This document shows positions 23,199-32,681 of a DNA stretch of 64,000 bases, one piece after another; positions within the stretch are counted from its first letter, which is position 1, and the number at the start of each line of letters is the position of its first letter. Source of the stretch: Desulfobacula toluolica Tol2. Its GTDB lineage: Bacteria; Desulfobacterota; Desulfobacteria; Desulfobacterales; Desulfobacteraceae. Location of the stretch: NCBI RefSeq assembly GCF_000307105.1, contig NC_018645.1, forward strand, positions 2,120,578 to 2,184,577. The letters are read 5' to 3'. Position numbers and translations under genes: made by a program. The notes under the pieces are model-generated. The model made no database searches and had not been told where the DNA came from. It saw nothing but the letters and a program-made list of their open reading frames with translations.

Positions 23199-25862
23199 TT
23201 AATTTGATGCTTTCTGTTTTAGATCGTTTAACAAGTTAATTGCTTCAAGGGGAGTAATACTTGAAATATCAATCTTTTCCAACATTTTTTTGATGGATTG
23301 TTCATTGTTGCCAAATAAGTCCAATTGATCGTCATCTTTTTTGTTTTTCTTTTTACCCTTTGTTTTTGTCTCTTTGGGAGGCTGTTTGAGGGCATCTGTT
23401 TCATTTTTTTTCTCAATACCTGATAATATCTGTTTTGCATTATTGATCACAATGTCAGGCACACCGGCAAGCTTTGCCACCTGGATGCCATAGCTTTTAT
23501 TAGTCCCGCCTTGAACAAGCCGTCGTAAAAACACAATATTGTCATTGAATTCTTTGACTGCGATATTAAAATTTTTTATTCTGGGTTTGATCTGTTCTAA
23601 TTTTATCAATTCATGGTAGTGGGTTGCAAACAGGGTTTTTACGCCTTTATTGTTCAGGTCATGGAGATATTCTGCAACGGCCCAGGCAATACTCATTCCG
23701 TCATAGGTACTGGTGCCCCTTCCTATTTCATCCAGAATGACAAGGCTGTTGTTCGTGGCGTTATTGATAATATTGGCGGTTTCTTCCATTTCCACCATAA
23801 ATGTACTTTGACCGGAAGACAGATTGTCCAGAGCCCCGACCCGCGTAAATATCCTGTCCACAATGCATACAGATGCTTTCTGGGCAGGCACAAATGATCC
23901 CATTTGTGCCATTAAAATTGTCAGGGCAACCTGTCGTAATACAGTGGATTTTCCCGCCATATTGGGGCCGGTGATTAGCAGGGTCTGGTTTTCAATATCA
24001 TCTATTTCAATGGAATTGGGAACATACCGCTCCCCTTTTATCAGTTTTTCAACTACCGGATGCCGCCCGTCTTCAATACAAATAAGGTTTTTTTCATTGA
24101 TGAAAGGCTTGGTATATGAGTTTTCCGATGCCACCAGAGCAAGCCCCTGGAGTACGTCAACGGTTGCAATAAAATCGGCTGTTTTCAGGATAAGGGTCGC
24201 CTTTGAAACAATTTTGTCCCTGATAGTGCAAAAAATTTTGTATTCCATTGCGTTGCGCTTATCCTGGGCATTCAGGATGGTGGATTCAACCTGCTTCATT
24301 TCATCTGTGATATATCGTTCCGCATTGACCAGGGTCTGTTTTCGGATATAATGATCCGGAACTGAAACAGCCTGGGCTTTTGACACTTCTATAAAATAAC
24401 CAAATACTCTATTGTATTTGATTTTAAGTGAACTCAGTTTTGTTTTTTCTTTTTCCGTGGCCTCGGCTTTTGCAATCCAGGATTTTCCATCCCTTGAAAT
24501 CAGCAGAAGTTCATCCAGTTCAGGGCTGTATCCATCATTGATTAATCCGCCTTCATTCAGCACATGAGTGGCATCATCACGGATGGCTTTTTCTATCAAA
24601 GCCGCAAGGGCATTAAGTTCAGATAAAATTGTTTCCCTTTCTTCAAAATTTTTTCCATTGAGCAAAGGGCTTTGAAACAGGGACAGTTCCTTAAAAAGAA
24701 TGGGAAGCTTTTTTAGCGAATTTTTCAGGGCAATCAAATCCCTGGCATTGCCCTGGCCCATTGAAATTTTGCCGCCAAGACGCTCAAGGTCATAAACTGA
24801 TTTCAGGTGATTGATGATCAATTGATGAATATGGGCAGCCCGGGTGAGTTCTTCAATACAATCCAGGCGCTGTTGGATCTTGTTTTTATCAATCAGCGGA
24901 TATCTGACCCAGTTCTTGATCAGGCGTGAGCCCATGGCAGTAACCGTCCGGTCAAGCACATGGATCAATGTGCCTTTTTTATTCAATGTTTGTATATTTG
25001 TAAGGATTTCAAGATTTTTACAGGACCGGTCATCAATCACCAGAAAATTTTTCAGGTCATATGGGATGATTTGAAAGATGTGTTTTGTATCCTGCATCTG
25101 GGTGTTCTGGACATAGGATAAAATAGCGCCGGCAGCACAAATGGATGCATGAAGATTTTCCGCACCAAACCCTTCAAGACTCCGGGTTTTAAATTTGTCT
25201 AAAAGCCTTTCTTTTGCTTCTTCAAGCGAAAAATCAGTTTTATCAAGATAAGTGATTTGTCTTCCGTAAAATGCCTGCCGTATATGTTTATACACAGGGT
25301 CTGTTTTAAAATTGGAGGGCAGAAGTATTTCTTTGGGATCAACTTTTAATGCCTCGTCAATCAATTGTTCCGGTATTTTTGACTGCCGGCTTTCAACCTG
25401 GGTGGTTTTAAAGGTTCCGGTTGATATGTCAAGATACGCAATACCGCAAACATCCCTTGTCTTTGACAGGGCTAAAAGAAAGTTATTGGATTTTTTATCC
25501 AGTAATTCTTCAGTTAAAATCATGCCCGGAGTAATGACCCTGACAACTTCTCTTTTCACAAGTCCTTTGGTTGCAGAAGCATCTTCCATTTGCTCACACA
25601 CGGCAACTTTGCAGCCGTTTTCAATGAGTTTGGCAATATAATTGTCAGCAGCCCGAAATGGAACCCCGCACATGGGAATAGGATCGGTATCATTTTTGTT
25701 TCTGGAGGTTAAGGAAATTTCCAGAATAGATGCCGCCTTTTGTGCATCTTCAAGGAACATTTCATAAAAATCCCCCATCCGGTAAAATAATATGGCATCT
25801 TGATGAGATTTTTTGATGGACAGGTATTGCTCCATCATGGGAGTGTTTTTTTTTTTGCTCAT
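23199..25862 (-). CDS. mutS: DNA mismatch repair protein MutS
   Basis: A full-length 887-residue MutS1. The mismatch-wedge FYE motif is in YRMGDFYEMF near residue 30, the Walker A is GPNMAGKST near 630, and STYDGMSIAWAVAEYLH and the TLFATHYHEL segment follow. The Lys-rich stretch KETKTKGKKKNKKDDDQLDL before the C-terminal tetramer region is low-complexity. It binds mispairs and recruits MutL (not in this window). It is followed after 3 bp by the amidase gene and preceded by the lapA-like gene. Confidence 0.97.
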   Translation of the reverse strand: MSKKKNTPMMEQYLSIKKSHQDAILFYRMGDFYEMFLEDAQKAASILEISLTSRNKNDTDPIPMCGVPFRAADNYIAKLIENGCKVAVCEQMEDASATKGLVKREVVRVITPGMILTEELLDKKSNNFLLALSKTRDVCGIAYLDISTGTFKTTQVESRQSKIPEQLIDEALKVDPKEILLPSNFKTDPVYKHIRQAFYGRQITYLDKTDFSLEEAKERLLDKFKTRSLEGFGAENLHASICAAGAILSYVQNTQMQDTKHIFQIIPYDLKNFLVIDDRSCKNLEILTNIQTLNKKGTLIHVLDRTVTAMGSRLIKNWVRYPLIDKNKIQQRLDCIEELTRAAHIHQLIINHLKSVYDLERLGGKISMGQGNARDLIALKNSLKKLPILFKELSLFQSPLLNGKNFEERETILSELNALAALIEKAIRDDATHVLNEGGLINDGYSPELDELLLISRDGKSWIAKAEATEKEKTKLSSLKIKYNRVFGYFIEVSKAQAVSVPDHYIRKQTLVNAERYITDEMKQVESTILNAQDKRNAMEYKIFCTIRDKIVSKATLILKTADFIATVDVLQGLALVASENSYTKPFINEKNLICIEDGRHPVVEKLIKGERYVPNSIEIDDIENQTLLITGPNMAGKSTVLRQVALTILMAQMGSFVPAQKASVCIVDRIFTRVGALDNLSSGQSTFMVEMEETANIINNATNNSLVILDEIGRGTSTYDGMSIAWAVAEYLHDLNNKGVKTLFATHYHELIKLEQIKPRIKNFNIAVKEFNDNIVFLRRLVQGGTNKSYGIQVAKLAGVPDIVINNAKQILSGIEKKNETDALKQPPKETKTKGKKKNKKDDDQLDLFGNNEQSIKKMLEKIDISSITPLEAINLLNDLKQKASN

Positions 25863-25884
25863 GGGCAGGTTTATTTAAGCAGAA

Positions 25885-26301
25885 TCAATCCGCAGTACCG
25901 GATTTGTCGCCTTTTTTGTTGTCATTTTCAGGTGGATCGACAACTGTTTTTTCTTTCATTTCTTTTTTGATATACGGATCATGCTGAAACACGCCCAGAT
26001 CGGCTTTCAGTTTATGTACCTGTTCGTTAAGCAATGCAATATCAGCGTCCTTTGATTTGATCTGTTTTTTTAATCGAAGTTTCACAGCAAACCCTTTGAT
26101 GCCGGCAATTATAAGACCCAGAAGAAAGCAAATTCCAAAGTAGGCAATGTTTTGAAGTTCCGGTATTGTCCAGTTCCAGGAAGCAACTTTAAGATCAAAT
26201 TTTAAGGAAACAGTTGTCATGAAATACTCTAAATTTTGATAAATCAAGATTCCAAGCGTTGCTATGATAATAAACCACAAAATATATTTAATTGTTTTCA
26301 T
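25885..26301 (-). CDS. LapA-domain (DUF1049) membrane protein
   Basis: A 138-residue protein with two hydrophobic helices (about 5-22 and 50-72) separated by a short polar loop. A coiled-coil tail then follows (SKDADIALLNEQVHKLKADL) and a charged C-terminus. This matches LapA/YciS (DUF1049) proteins, which help assemble lipopolysaccharide. It is the first gene of the lapA-mutS-amiC run, 22 bp ahead of mutS. Confidence 0.75.
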   Translation of the reverse strand: MKTIKYILWFIIIATLGILIYQNLEYFMTTVSLKFDLKVASWNWTIPELQNIAYFGICFLLGLIIAGIKGFAVKLRLKKQIKSKDADIALLNEQVHKLKADLGVFQHDPYIKKEMKEKTVVDPPENDNKKGDKSGTAD

Positions 26302-26383
26302 TGGTCTGCTCCATATTCAATTCAAAATTATTAAGTTTTTGTGATCATAGATCAATTCTTCTTTTTTTTCAATTCTTCTTTTT

Positions 26384-26610
26384 ATATATGAAAGAACTTC
26401 TAACTTGTTGGAATTAGCTCTCTTTTATTTTATGCTTTGGCAGTTTGGTCTGCGATGTTCGTTTTATTTGAAAGAAATTCTAACCTCTTGAAATAAGTTG
26501 TTTTTTATTGCTTGTTTTGACAGGTCAATCTGCCATAGCCGTTTTATATGAAAGTCTTCAAAAATCCCAAAAGTAACTTTCAATCTTTGTTATGGGTAAA
26601 CTAAAGTTAT
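26384..26610 (+). repeat. Dispersed intergenic hairpin repeats, copy F (three modules)
   Basis: Two modules of the 'GAAAGAACTTCTAACTTGTT' subtype are followed by one of the 'ATGAAAGTCTTCAAAAATCC' subtype. Each has a GGCAG..TCTGC-type tail (GGCAGTTTGGTCTGC, ACAGGTCAATCTGCC). This is the longest array in the window. The rest of the 421-bp gap from 26302 to 26722 shows no gene. Confidence 0.75.
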
Positions 26611-26722
26611 AACACTATGTCTGCATTTGGCAGTTATATAAAACAGGCTTAAATACTTAATTTAAGAACAGTATTTGGTTATTGGGGAACAAAATTCAAA
26701 TTTTTTCCCCAATAATTATTTG

Positions 26723-27289
26723 TTAAAGAAAAACAGGGTGAATCAAATTGACGTCACGGCCTCCTGAAAAAAAGTTCCAGTTAAGATGCTTGGGCAAAAC
26801 CTGCCGCGATGCTTCAAAACAGGAAAAATGCAGATGTGGAGGTAATTGCGGATTTTTACAGGTATTACATACCTTTGCAATAACCTCACTTTTTTCGATA
26901 GTCTGACCGATTTTTAACCTTTTTTCAGGGATGATATGAGCATATACAAAAAGGATTCGTCGATTAAAAACAAATGAATTCTCATGTTCAATCACAAGGG
27001 TCTGACCCAGAAAATCATCACAGATATTTACAATAATCCCGTTATCCATTGCCGGAACTTTTATGGAATCATCAAAGACCTGTAGATTATCCGGGTCTGT
27101 TCTGAAGTAGGTAATGTCTATCCCTTCATGGACGGCATGCCGGAATTTGAAATCCCCCCACCATTTATCCTTGGTGGAAAAGAGCATGCCGCAATGGAAA
27201 AGCCATTGAACGGATTGGTCGTTTCCCAGGCCGCTGGCCAGATCATTGACTTGGGAAATGACTTGAAGATAGTCTGAAAACTTGCTCAT
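26723..27289 (-). CDS. M23-family metallopeptidase-like protein (cytoplasmic?)
   Basis: A 188-residue protein with the LytM/M23 zinc signature. HEGID (near 69-73) is the HxGxD motif, and PPHLHFS near 152 is the HxH motif, with VYAHIIPEK supplying the middle His. M23 enzymes cut peptidoglycan cross-links or peptides. It is unusual in having no signal peptide or membrane anchor. It overlaps the CooT gene by one base (TAATG), so the two are co-translated; the pairing may hint at a metal- or cofactor-linked role rather than wall turnover. Confidence 0.75.
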   Translation of the reverse strand: MSKFSDYLQVISQVNDLASGLGNDQSVQWLFHCGMLFSTKDKWWGDFKFRHAVHEGIDITYFRTDPDNLQVFDDSIKVPAMDNGIIVNICDDFLGQTLVIEHENSFVFNRRILFVYAHIIPEKRLKIGQTIEKSEVIAKVCNTCKNPQLPPHLHFSCFEASRQVLPKHLNWNFFSGGRDVNLIHPVFL

Positions 27290-27480
27290 TACAGGGCTTT
27301 CAGGATGATTTTATGTCCCATGAGATTAATATCTTCAATAATAGCCTTGACCTCCATGCTTTCTCCCAAAAGTCCTTTTAAAATAAATGTGTCTTCACCA
27401 ATCGGAGAGATGGCTGCAACATTTTCCATAATCAATTCTTCGTTATTGTCTTTTTTTAAGTATACATTGGATTCACACAT
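27289..27480 (-). CDS. CooT-family small nickel-binding protein
   Basis: A 63-residue protein beginning MCESNVY, with the conserved Cys2 of CooT proteins and the small beta-rich pattern ending GHKIILKAL. CooT from Rhodospirillum is a nickel chaperone for CO dehydrogenase, with Cys2 as ligand. No cooS gene is in the window, so the client is unknown. It is translationally coupled to the M23-like gene downstream. Confidence 0.8.
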   Translation of the reverse strand: MCESNVYLKKDNNEELIMENVAAISPIGEDTFILKGLLGESMEVKAIIEDINLMGHKIILKAL

Positions 27481-27806
27481 TGTTTTGTTCCTTTGTCTGT
27501 TTTATTTTATATTTAGGAATAAAAATTAAATAAGTTAATCATAATTTACCATGAAGGACTTGAAGAGCATGAAAGGCCTTTGGCCGGAAACAACTCTTTG
27601 TCATTTGATTTTCCATGTTATTTAATTTGCGTTCCTTAGCCTGTTTAAATTTTTTAAATGCATTGTCTATATACAATTTATATGGATGGTTTTCAAATGT
27701 TAACTATATTCTGTTATCAGGGCCAAAATGAATGTGACTTGAAAAGCTTTTCTTTTAATTGCTTTTATTTTGTTTGATATGATTGAATCATAGGTTAATT
27801 ACGCGG
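27481..27806. other. Intergenic stretch, nothing recognised
   Basis: A/T-rich, 326 bp, between the CooT start and the hutI stop. I see no reading frame, repeat or strong hairpin. It should hold the promoter of the CooT-M23 pair on the minus strand. Confidence 0.5.
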
Positions 27807-29045
27807 TTAGTCGTGGTGTATGAGACCTTTTATCATGACAATGTTACTGGGACTCAGCCCGGCAAGATAACAGAGATCTGCAGGGGTATCAATATCCCAG
27901 ACCACAAGATCGGCATCCTTGCCGGTTTCAAGGCTGCCCTTTGAACAGTCAAGACCCAGGGCTTTTGCGCCGTTTATGGTGGCTCCAAGCAAAGCTTCTT
28001 CACAGGTCAGGCCAAACAGCATACAGCCCATATTCAAGATGAGTGTCATGGAGTGAACCGGGCTGGAACCGGGATTCAGATCCGTGGCCAGGGCCATGGG
28101 AATTTTAAGATCCCTGAAGATATTCACGGGTGGCTTTTGTGTTTGCTTTAAAAAGTAGAAGGCACCGGGTAAAAGAACTGCAGTCACATTCTGAAGGGCC
28201 ATTTTTTGTGCCCCGGACAAAGACAGATACTCCAGGTGATCACATGACAGGGCATTGAATTGTGCGGCAAGAGCAGCACCATTGGAATCGGATAATTGTT
28301 CTGCATGAAGTTTGATATTCAATCCAAGATCCTTTGCCGTTTCAAACACTTTTTGGGTCTGATCCAGGGAAAAGGCGATATGTTCGCAAAATACATCAAC
28401 TGTTGTTGCAATGGCCTGGGATTTAACTTTCGGCAGCATGGTTCGGGTTACAAGATCAATATAACCGTCCGGGTTGTTGACAAATTCTTGGGGCAGGGCA
28501 TGTGCCCCTAAAAACGTTGCCTCTATGTGCAGAGGGAAGTGGTTGTCCAGGCGCTGGATGACTTTGAGTATTTTCAATTCGGTTTCAAGGTTAAGCCCGT
28601 AGCCGGATTTGATTTCAATTGTTGTGATACCATTTTTCAACAAAGCGTTTACACGTTTTGCGGCCAGGCCGAATAAGTGTTCTGTTGAGGCGTTGCGCGT
28701 GGCTTTGACTGTAGAAAAGATGCCGCCGCCTTTTTTTGAAATCTCTTCATATGTGGCTCCTGCAAGTCGCATTTCAAACTCATTGGACCTGGAGCCTGCC
28801 CAGACCAGGTGGGTATGGCAGTCCACAAAGCCCGGCAGAATCCAGCCGTTTTTGCAGTCGATAATTTTTTGGCATCTGCCTTTAAAATTTTTTGGCAGCT
28901 CTTTTTCTTTACCCACCCATGAAATGGTTTTACCGGTGACAGCCAGGGCACCCTTTTTAATCGCGCAAAGGGAAGTGTTGGCCATGGTGGCCAGGTGACA
29001 ATTGATAAAAAGAGTATCGATTTTATCCGGCAGCAGGTTTTTCAA
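27807..29045 (-). CDS. hutI: Imidazolonepropionase
   Basis: A 412-residue amidohydrolase. The metal-binding HTHLVWAGSR is near 78, KSGYGLN near 140 and LHAEQLSDSNGAALAAQF near 240. DLNPGSSPV near 318 is specific for HutI. It opens the imidazolone ring to N-formimino-L-glutamate, the third step of histidine breakdown. It is downstream of hutU on the minus strand, 131 bp apart, probably in one transcript. Confidence 0.96.
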   Translation of the reverse strand: MKNLLPDKIDTLFINCHLATMANTSLCAIKKGALAVTGKTISWVGKEKELPKNFKGRCQKIIDCKNGWILPGFVDCHTHLVWAGSRSNEFEMRLAGATYEEISKKGGGIFSTVKATRNASTEHLFGLAAKRVNALLKNGITTIEIKSGYGLNLETELKILKVIQRLDNHFPLHIEATFLGAHALPQEFVNNPDGYIDLVTRTMLPKVKSQAIATTVDVFCEHIAFSLDQTQKVFETAKDLGLNIKLHAEQLSDSNGAALAAQFNALSCDHLEYLSLSGAQKMALQNVTAVLLPGAFYFLKQTQKPPVNIFRDLKIPMALATDLNPGSSPVHSMTLILNMGCMLFGLTCEEALLGATINGAKALGLDCSKGSLETGKDADLVVWDIDTPADLCYLAGLSPSNIVMIKGLIHHD

Positions 29046-29176
29046 TGGTTTTCAGGCTCCATGTTAGTTTTTTTTGGGGTCTTGTTTCTGATTTTAATCA
29101 TTTACTCAACTTTCGGAGTTGGCAAAAAATAATAATTCCTTCATTTTTTTCATGACCTTCATGGTAAAAAATGTTT

Positions 29177-30880
29177 TTAATGCATATTGATCATGGGCAG
29201 TTTGACACCTTTTGTATTGGCCACATCAATGGCGGTTTCATATCCTGCATCGGCATGGCGGATAATACCGGTGGCCGGATCATTTCTAAGAACCATTGTC
29301 ACTCTTTTTTCTGCTGCCAAGGTGCCGTCAGCCACTGTGACCTGGCCTGCATGGAGGGCATATCCGATCCCCACGCCTCCTCCGTCATGAAAGGAAACCC
29401 ATGTGGCACCGGATGCCACATTGCTCATGCAGTTTAATAAAGCCCAGTCCGCCACCACATCAGACCCGTCTTTCATGGCTTCGGTTTCTCTATAGGGGGA
29501 TGCCACAGATCCGCAGTCCAGATGGTCCCTGCCAATAACAATGGGGGCTTTGACCTTTTTGTCCCTGACCAGATCATTGAACAATTTACCGGCTTTTTCC
29601 CGTTCACCATATCCCAGCCAGCAGATTCTTGTGGGAAGTCCCATATGTTCCACTTTTTCCCCGGCCATTTTCAGCCAGTTGATCATTTTTGTTTTTTCAG
29701 GAAACAGTTTGACAAGCTCCCGGTCAGTTACCTTTATGTCTTCAGGATCTCCGGACAGGGCTGCCCATCTGAAAGGCCCTTCTCCTTGACAAAAAAGCTC
29801 CCGGATATAGGCCGGAACAAATCCCGGGTAATCCATGGCATTGTCAACTCCCCGTTTCATGGCCTGGGCCCTTAAATTATTTCCATAATCAAAGGCAACA
29901 GCTCCTTTTTTCTGTATTGCTAAAATGGCCCTAACATGATCGGCCATGGAGTTAAGAGCCATGTCCTTGTATCTTTCAGGGTCGGTTTTTCGAAGTTGTA
30001 AAGCGGCTTTAAAGGACAGACCTTGGGGGAAATATCCGTTTAGTTCATCATGGGCACTTGTCTGATCGGTGATTACATCCGGGACAAAGCCTTTTTGTAT
30101 CATGGCAGGCAGGATATCTCCGATATTGGCGCACAGGCCGATGGAAAGCGGTTTGCCGATTCTTGCCGCCTCTTTTGCTTTAAAAATAGCTTTGTCAAGA
30201 TGTGATACTTCAATGTCCAGGTAGTGTTTTTCAAGCCTTTTTTTGATGCGGTCAGGGTCAATCTCAACACAGATGGCCACCCCGTTTGCCATGGTAATGG
30301 AAAGGGGCTGTGCCCCGCCCATTCCGCCAAGTCCTGCTGTAACGACGATTTTACCGGTCAAATCGGAATTGTAATGTTTTAATCCCAGGGAGGCAAAGGT
30401 CTCATAGGTGCCTTGAAGGATGCCCTGGGTGCCGATATAAATCCATGAACCCGCTGTCATCTGTCCATACATGATCAGCCCTTTTTTGTCCAGCTCATGG
30501 AATGTGTCCCAATTGGCCCATTGGGGAACGATGTTTGAATTGGCAATCAGTACCCGTGGTGCATTTTCATGGGTTTTTAATACACCCACTGGTTTTCCCG
30601 ACTGTACCAGCAGGGTTTCATCATTTTCAAGATCCAGCAGGGTTCTGACAATGGCATCAAAGCAGGTCCAGTTTCTTGCAGCTTTGCCAAGACCGCCGTA
30701 GACGATTAATTCATCCGGGTTTTCACCGTTATCAGGGTCGAGATTGTTGCACAGCATGCGCAGGGCTGCTTCCTGTTGCCAGCCCTTGCAGTGCAGTTGT
30801 GTGCCCCGGGGCGCTCGGACAGGACGGGCAACCCCGCATCCGATCTTCAGGTCTGTTAAAAGTTTTTCCCTGTTATTCAT
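29177..30880 (-). CDS. hutU: Urocanate hydratase
   Basis: A 567-residue urocanase, full length. It shows [20 protein letters not shown] near 25, the NAD-binding [18 protein letters not shown] near 175 and the active-site region [10 protein letters not shown] near 410. It converts urocanate to imidazolonepropionate with tightly bound NAD+. The start at MNNREKLL is preceded by GAGAGGG; nine further in-frame codons upstream have no ribosome site. It diverges from hutH across the operator at 31012-31050. Confidence 0.97.
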   Translation of the reverse strand: MNNREKLLTDLKIGCGVARPVRAPRGTQLHCKGWQQEAALRMLCNNLDPDNGENPDELIVYGGLGKAARNWTCFDAIVRTLLDLENDETLLVQSGKPVGVLKTHENAPRVLIANSNIVPQWANWDTFHELDKKGLIMYGQMTAGSWIYIGTQGILQGTYETFASLGLKHYNSDLTGKIVVTAGLGGMGGAQPLSITMANGVAICVEIDPDRIKKRLEKHYLDIEVSHLDKAIFKAKEAARIGKPLSIGLCANIGDILPAMIQKGFVPDVITDQTSAHDELNGYFPQGLSFKAALQLRKTDPERYKDMALNSMADHVRAILAIQKKGAVAFDYGNNLRAQAMKRGVDNAMDYPGFVPAYIRELFCQGEGPFRWAALSGDPEDIKVTDRELVKLFPEKTKMINWLKMAGEKVEHMGLPTRICWLGYGEREKAGKLFNDLVRDKKVKAPIVIGRDHLDCGSVASPYRETEAMKDGSDVVADWALLNCMSNVASGATWVSFHDGGGVGIGYALHAGQVTVADGTLAAEKRVTMVLRNDPATGIIRHADAGYETAIDVANTKGVKLPMINMH

Positions 30881-31011
30881 TGTTTTCCCTCTCAAGATGG
30901 TTGACATTTGAGTTTGAAATGGATACTGCTCGTTTTTACAAGTATAAATATGATATCAAGTGGTTTTTAAAGTCAACAACTATCGCTATGATTGGACAGA
31001 TGAATTAATGG

Positions 31012-31050
31012 TTGTATCAAGCATATTTGTATCAAATATACTTGATACAA
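31012..31050. promoter_or_regulatory. Palindromic operator between divergent hutU and hutH
   Basis: TTGTATCAAG and CTTGATACAA bound a 39-bp near-perfect palindrome. Inside it, CATATTTG and CAAATATAC continue the symmetry, and a third TTGTATCAA lies near the centre. It sits 57 bp before the hutH start and 132 bp before the hutU start, so one regulator could control both. The half-sites resemble the TTGTAT-type half-sites of HutC-like GntR repressors. No hut regulator gene is in the window. Confidence 0.8.
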
Positions 31051-31106
31051 GAATGCTTGGGTCAAAATATGAACCGGTTTCTTAAATTCATGCGGGGGCA
31101 GGAACA

Positions 31107-32639
31107 ATGAAAAATCAAATTGTTTTAAACGGAAAAGATTTTTTTCTCAAAGATCTGGTCCGGATCGCCAGAAACAATGTAGGCATAACCATATCTGTTG
31201 AGTCTGAATCAAGGATCAATAAGGCAAGAGATCTGGTTGACCAGTGGGTAGGGCAGGGGAAAAGGATCTATGGTGTCACCACAGGATTTGGCGCTTTGTC
31301 GGATGTGGCGATTTGTCGTGAAGATACAAAAAGACTTCAAAAAAATATATTGTTCAGTCATGCAGCCGGGATGGGTCAACCCATGGAAGATGATGTGGTC
31401 CGGGCCATGATCGCATTGAGGGTAAATGATTTTTGTCGCGGGAATTCAGGGTTGAGGCTTAAAACCATTGAAAAACTTGCTCAAATTTTAAATGAAGGCA
31501 TTATACCTGTTGTACCTGAAAAGGGTTCTGTGGGTGCAAGCGGAGACCTTGTTCCCATGGCCCATCTTTCCCTTGTATTGATTGGTGAGGGAGAAGCCTT
31601 TGTGGATGGAAAAAGGATGTCGGGTGCCGGGGCGTTAAGGGAAAAATTGATCAAACCAATTGTGCTTGAGGCGGGAGAGGGACTTGCCCTGATCAATGGA
31701 ACACAGTTCATGATTGCACTTGGGTGCCTTGCCCTCCATGATGCCTTGAATCTTTGCAAACATGCAGATATCGCCGCTGGCATGAGCCTTGAAACCCTCA
31801 TGGGTACAAGATCTGCCTTTGACCCGAGAATTCATCGTGCAAGACCCCATACAGGTCAGATCAAGGCTGCCGATAATATGCTCAGGATTACGGAAAGTTC
31901 AGAGATCATCTCTTCTCATCACGATTGTTCAAGGATTCAGGATGCCTATACCTTGAGATGTTCTCCTCAGGTCCACGGGGCTTCCTGGGATGCCTTTGCT
32001 TATGTGGAAAAGGTTATCAGGGTTGAAATGAATTCATCCACGGAAAATCCCCTGATTTTCCCGGAATCAAATGATTTTCTGTCCGGCGGTAATTTCCATG
32101 GTCAGCCTTTGGCACTTGCTTGTGATTTTCTGGGTATTGCCATTGCAGAGCTTGCCAATATTTCGGAACGGCGGATAGAACGGCTTGTAAATCCTCAGCT
32201 TTCAGGTCTTCCGGCATTCCTTGTTGAAGACGGCGGCTTGAATTCAGGATTCATGATTGCCCAGTATGCGGCAGCTTCCCTTGTGTCGGAAAATAAAGTG
32301 CTTGCCCATCCGGCATCGGTTGATTCCATTCCCACTTCCGCAAACAAGGAAGACCATGTTTCCATGGGTTCTATTGCCGCGCGAAAGTGCAGGGATATTG
32401 TGGCCAACACTGAAGAAGTTATTGCCATTGAACTTTTATGTGCTGCCCAGGGAATTGATCTGTTCACCAATATGAAAGCCGGAAAAGGTACTCTGGCAGC
32501 ATATGAAGTTATTCGAAGCAAGGTTGACTACATGACCGAAGACCGGATTCTTGCATCAGATATTGCCAGGGTAAAAGAATTGCTCCAAGACGGCAGTATT
32601 GTCAAGGCTGTTGAGGATAAAGTCGGCGGGTTGTATTGA
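31107..32639 (+). CDS. hutH: Histidine ammonia-lyase
   Basis: A 510-residue MIO enzyme. The cofactor forms from A144-S145-G146 in GSVGASGDLVPMAH. TTGFGALSD near 58 supplies the Tyr-containing loop, and SANKEDHVSMG near 405 holds the Glu typical of histidine lyases. It removes ammonia from histidine to give urocanate. GGGGGCAGGAACA precedes the ATG. hutU and hutI lie on the other strand; the formiminoglutamate step (hutG, hutF or ftcD) is not in the window. Confidence 0.97.
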   Translation: MKNQIVLNGKDFFLKDLVRIARNNVGITISVESESRINKARDLVDQWVGQGKRIYGVTTGFGALSDVAICREDTKRLQKNILFSHAAGMGQPMEDDVVRAMIALRVNDFCRGNSGLRLKTIEKLAQILNEGIIPVVPEKGSVGASGDLVPMAHLSLVLIGEGEAFVDGKRMSGAGALREKLIKPIVLEAGEGLALINGTQFMIALGCLALHDALNLCKHADIAAGMSLETLMGTRSAFDPRIHRARPHTGQIKAADNMLRITESSEIISSHHDCSRIQDAYTLRCSPQVHGASWDAFAYVEKVIRVEMNSSTENPLIFPESNDFLSGGNFHGQPLALACDFLGIAIAELANISERRIERLVNPQLSGLPAFLVEDGGLNSGFMIAQYAAASLVSENKVLAHPASVDSIPTSANKEDHVSMGSIAARKCRDIVANTEEVIAIELLCAAQGIDLFTNMKAGKGTLAAYEVIRSKVDYMTEDRILASDIARVKELLQDGSIVKAVEDKVGGLY

Positions 32640-32681
32640 TACTGATCTGGGTGTTGGGTCCTGTGGGCGTTATCAATCATA

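Noticed and set aside
23824-24351. 175-codon plus-strand frame opposite mutS
   Set aside because: Pure shadow of the conserved mutS ATPase region.
26384-26610. Possible CRISPR array
   Set aside because: Modules are about 75 bp, unequal and of two types, with no constant spacer length and no cas genes; they are dispersed intergenic repeats.
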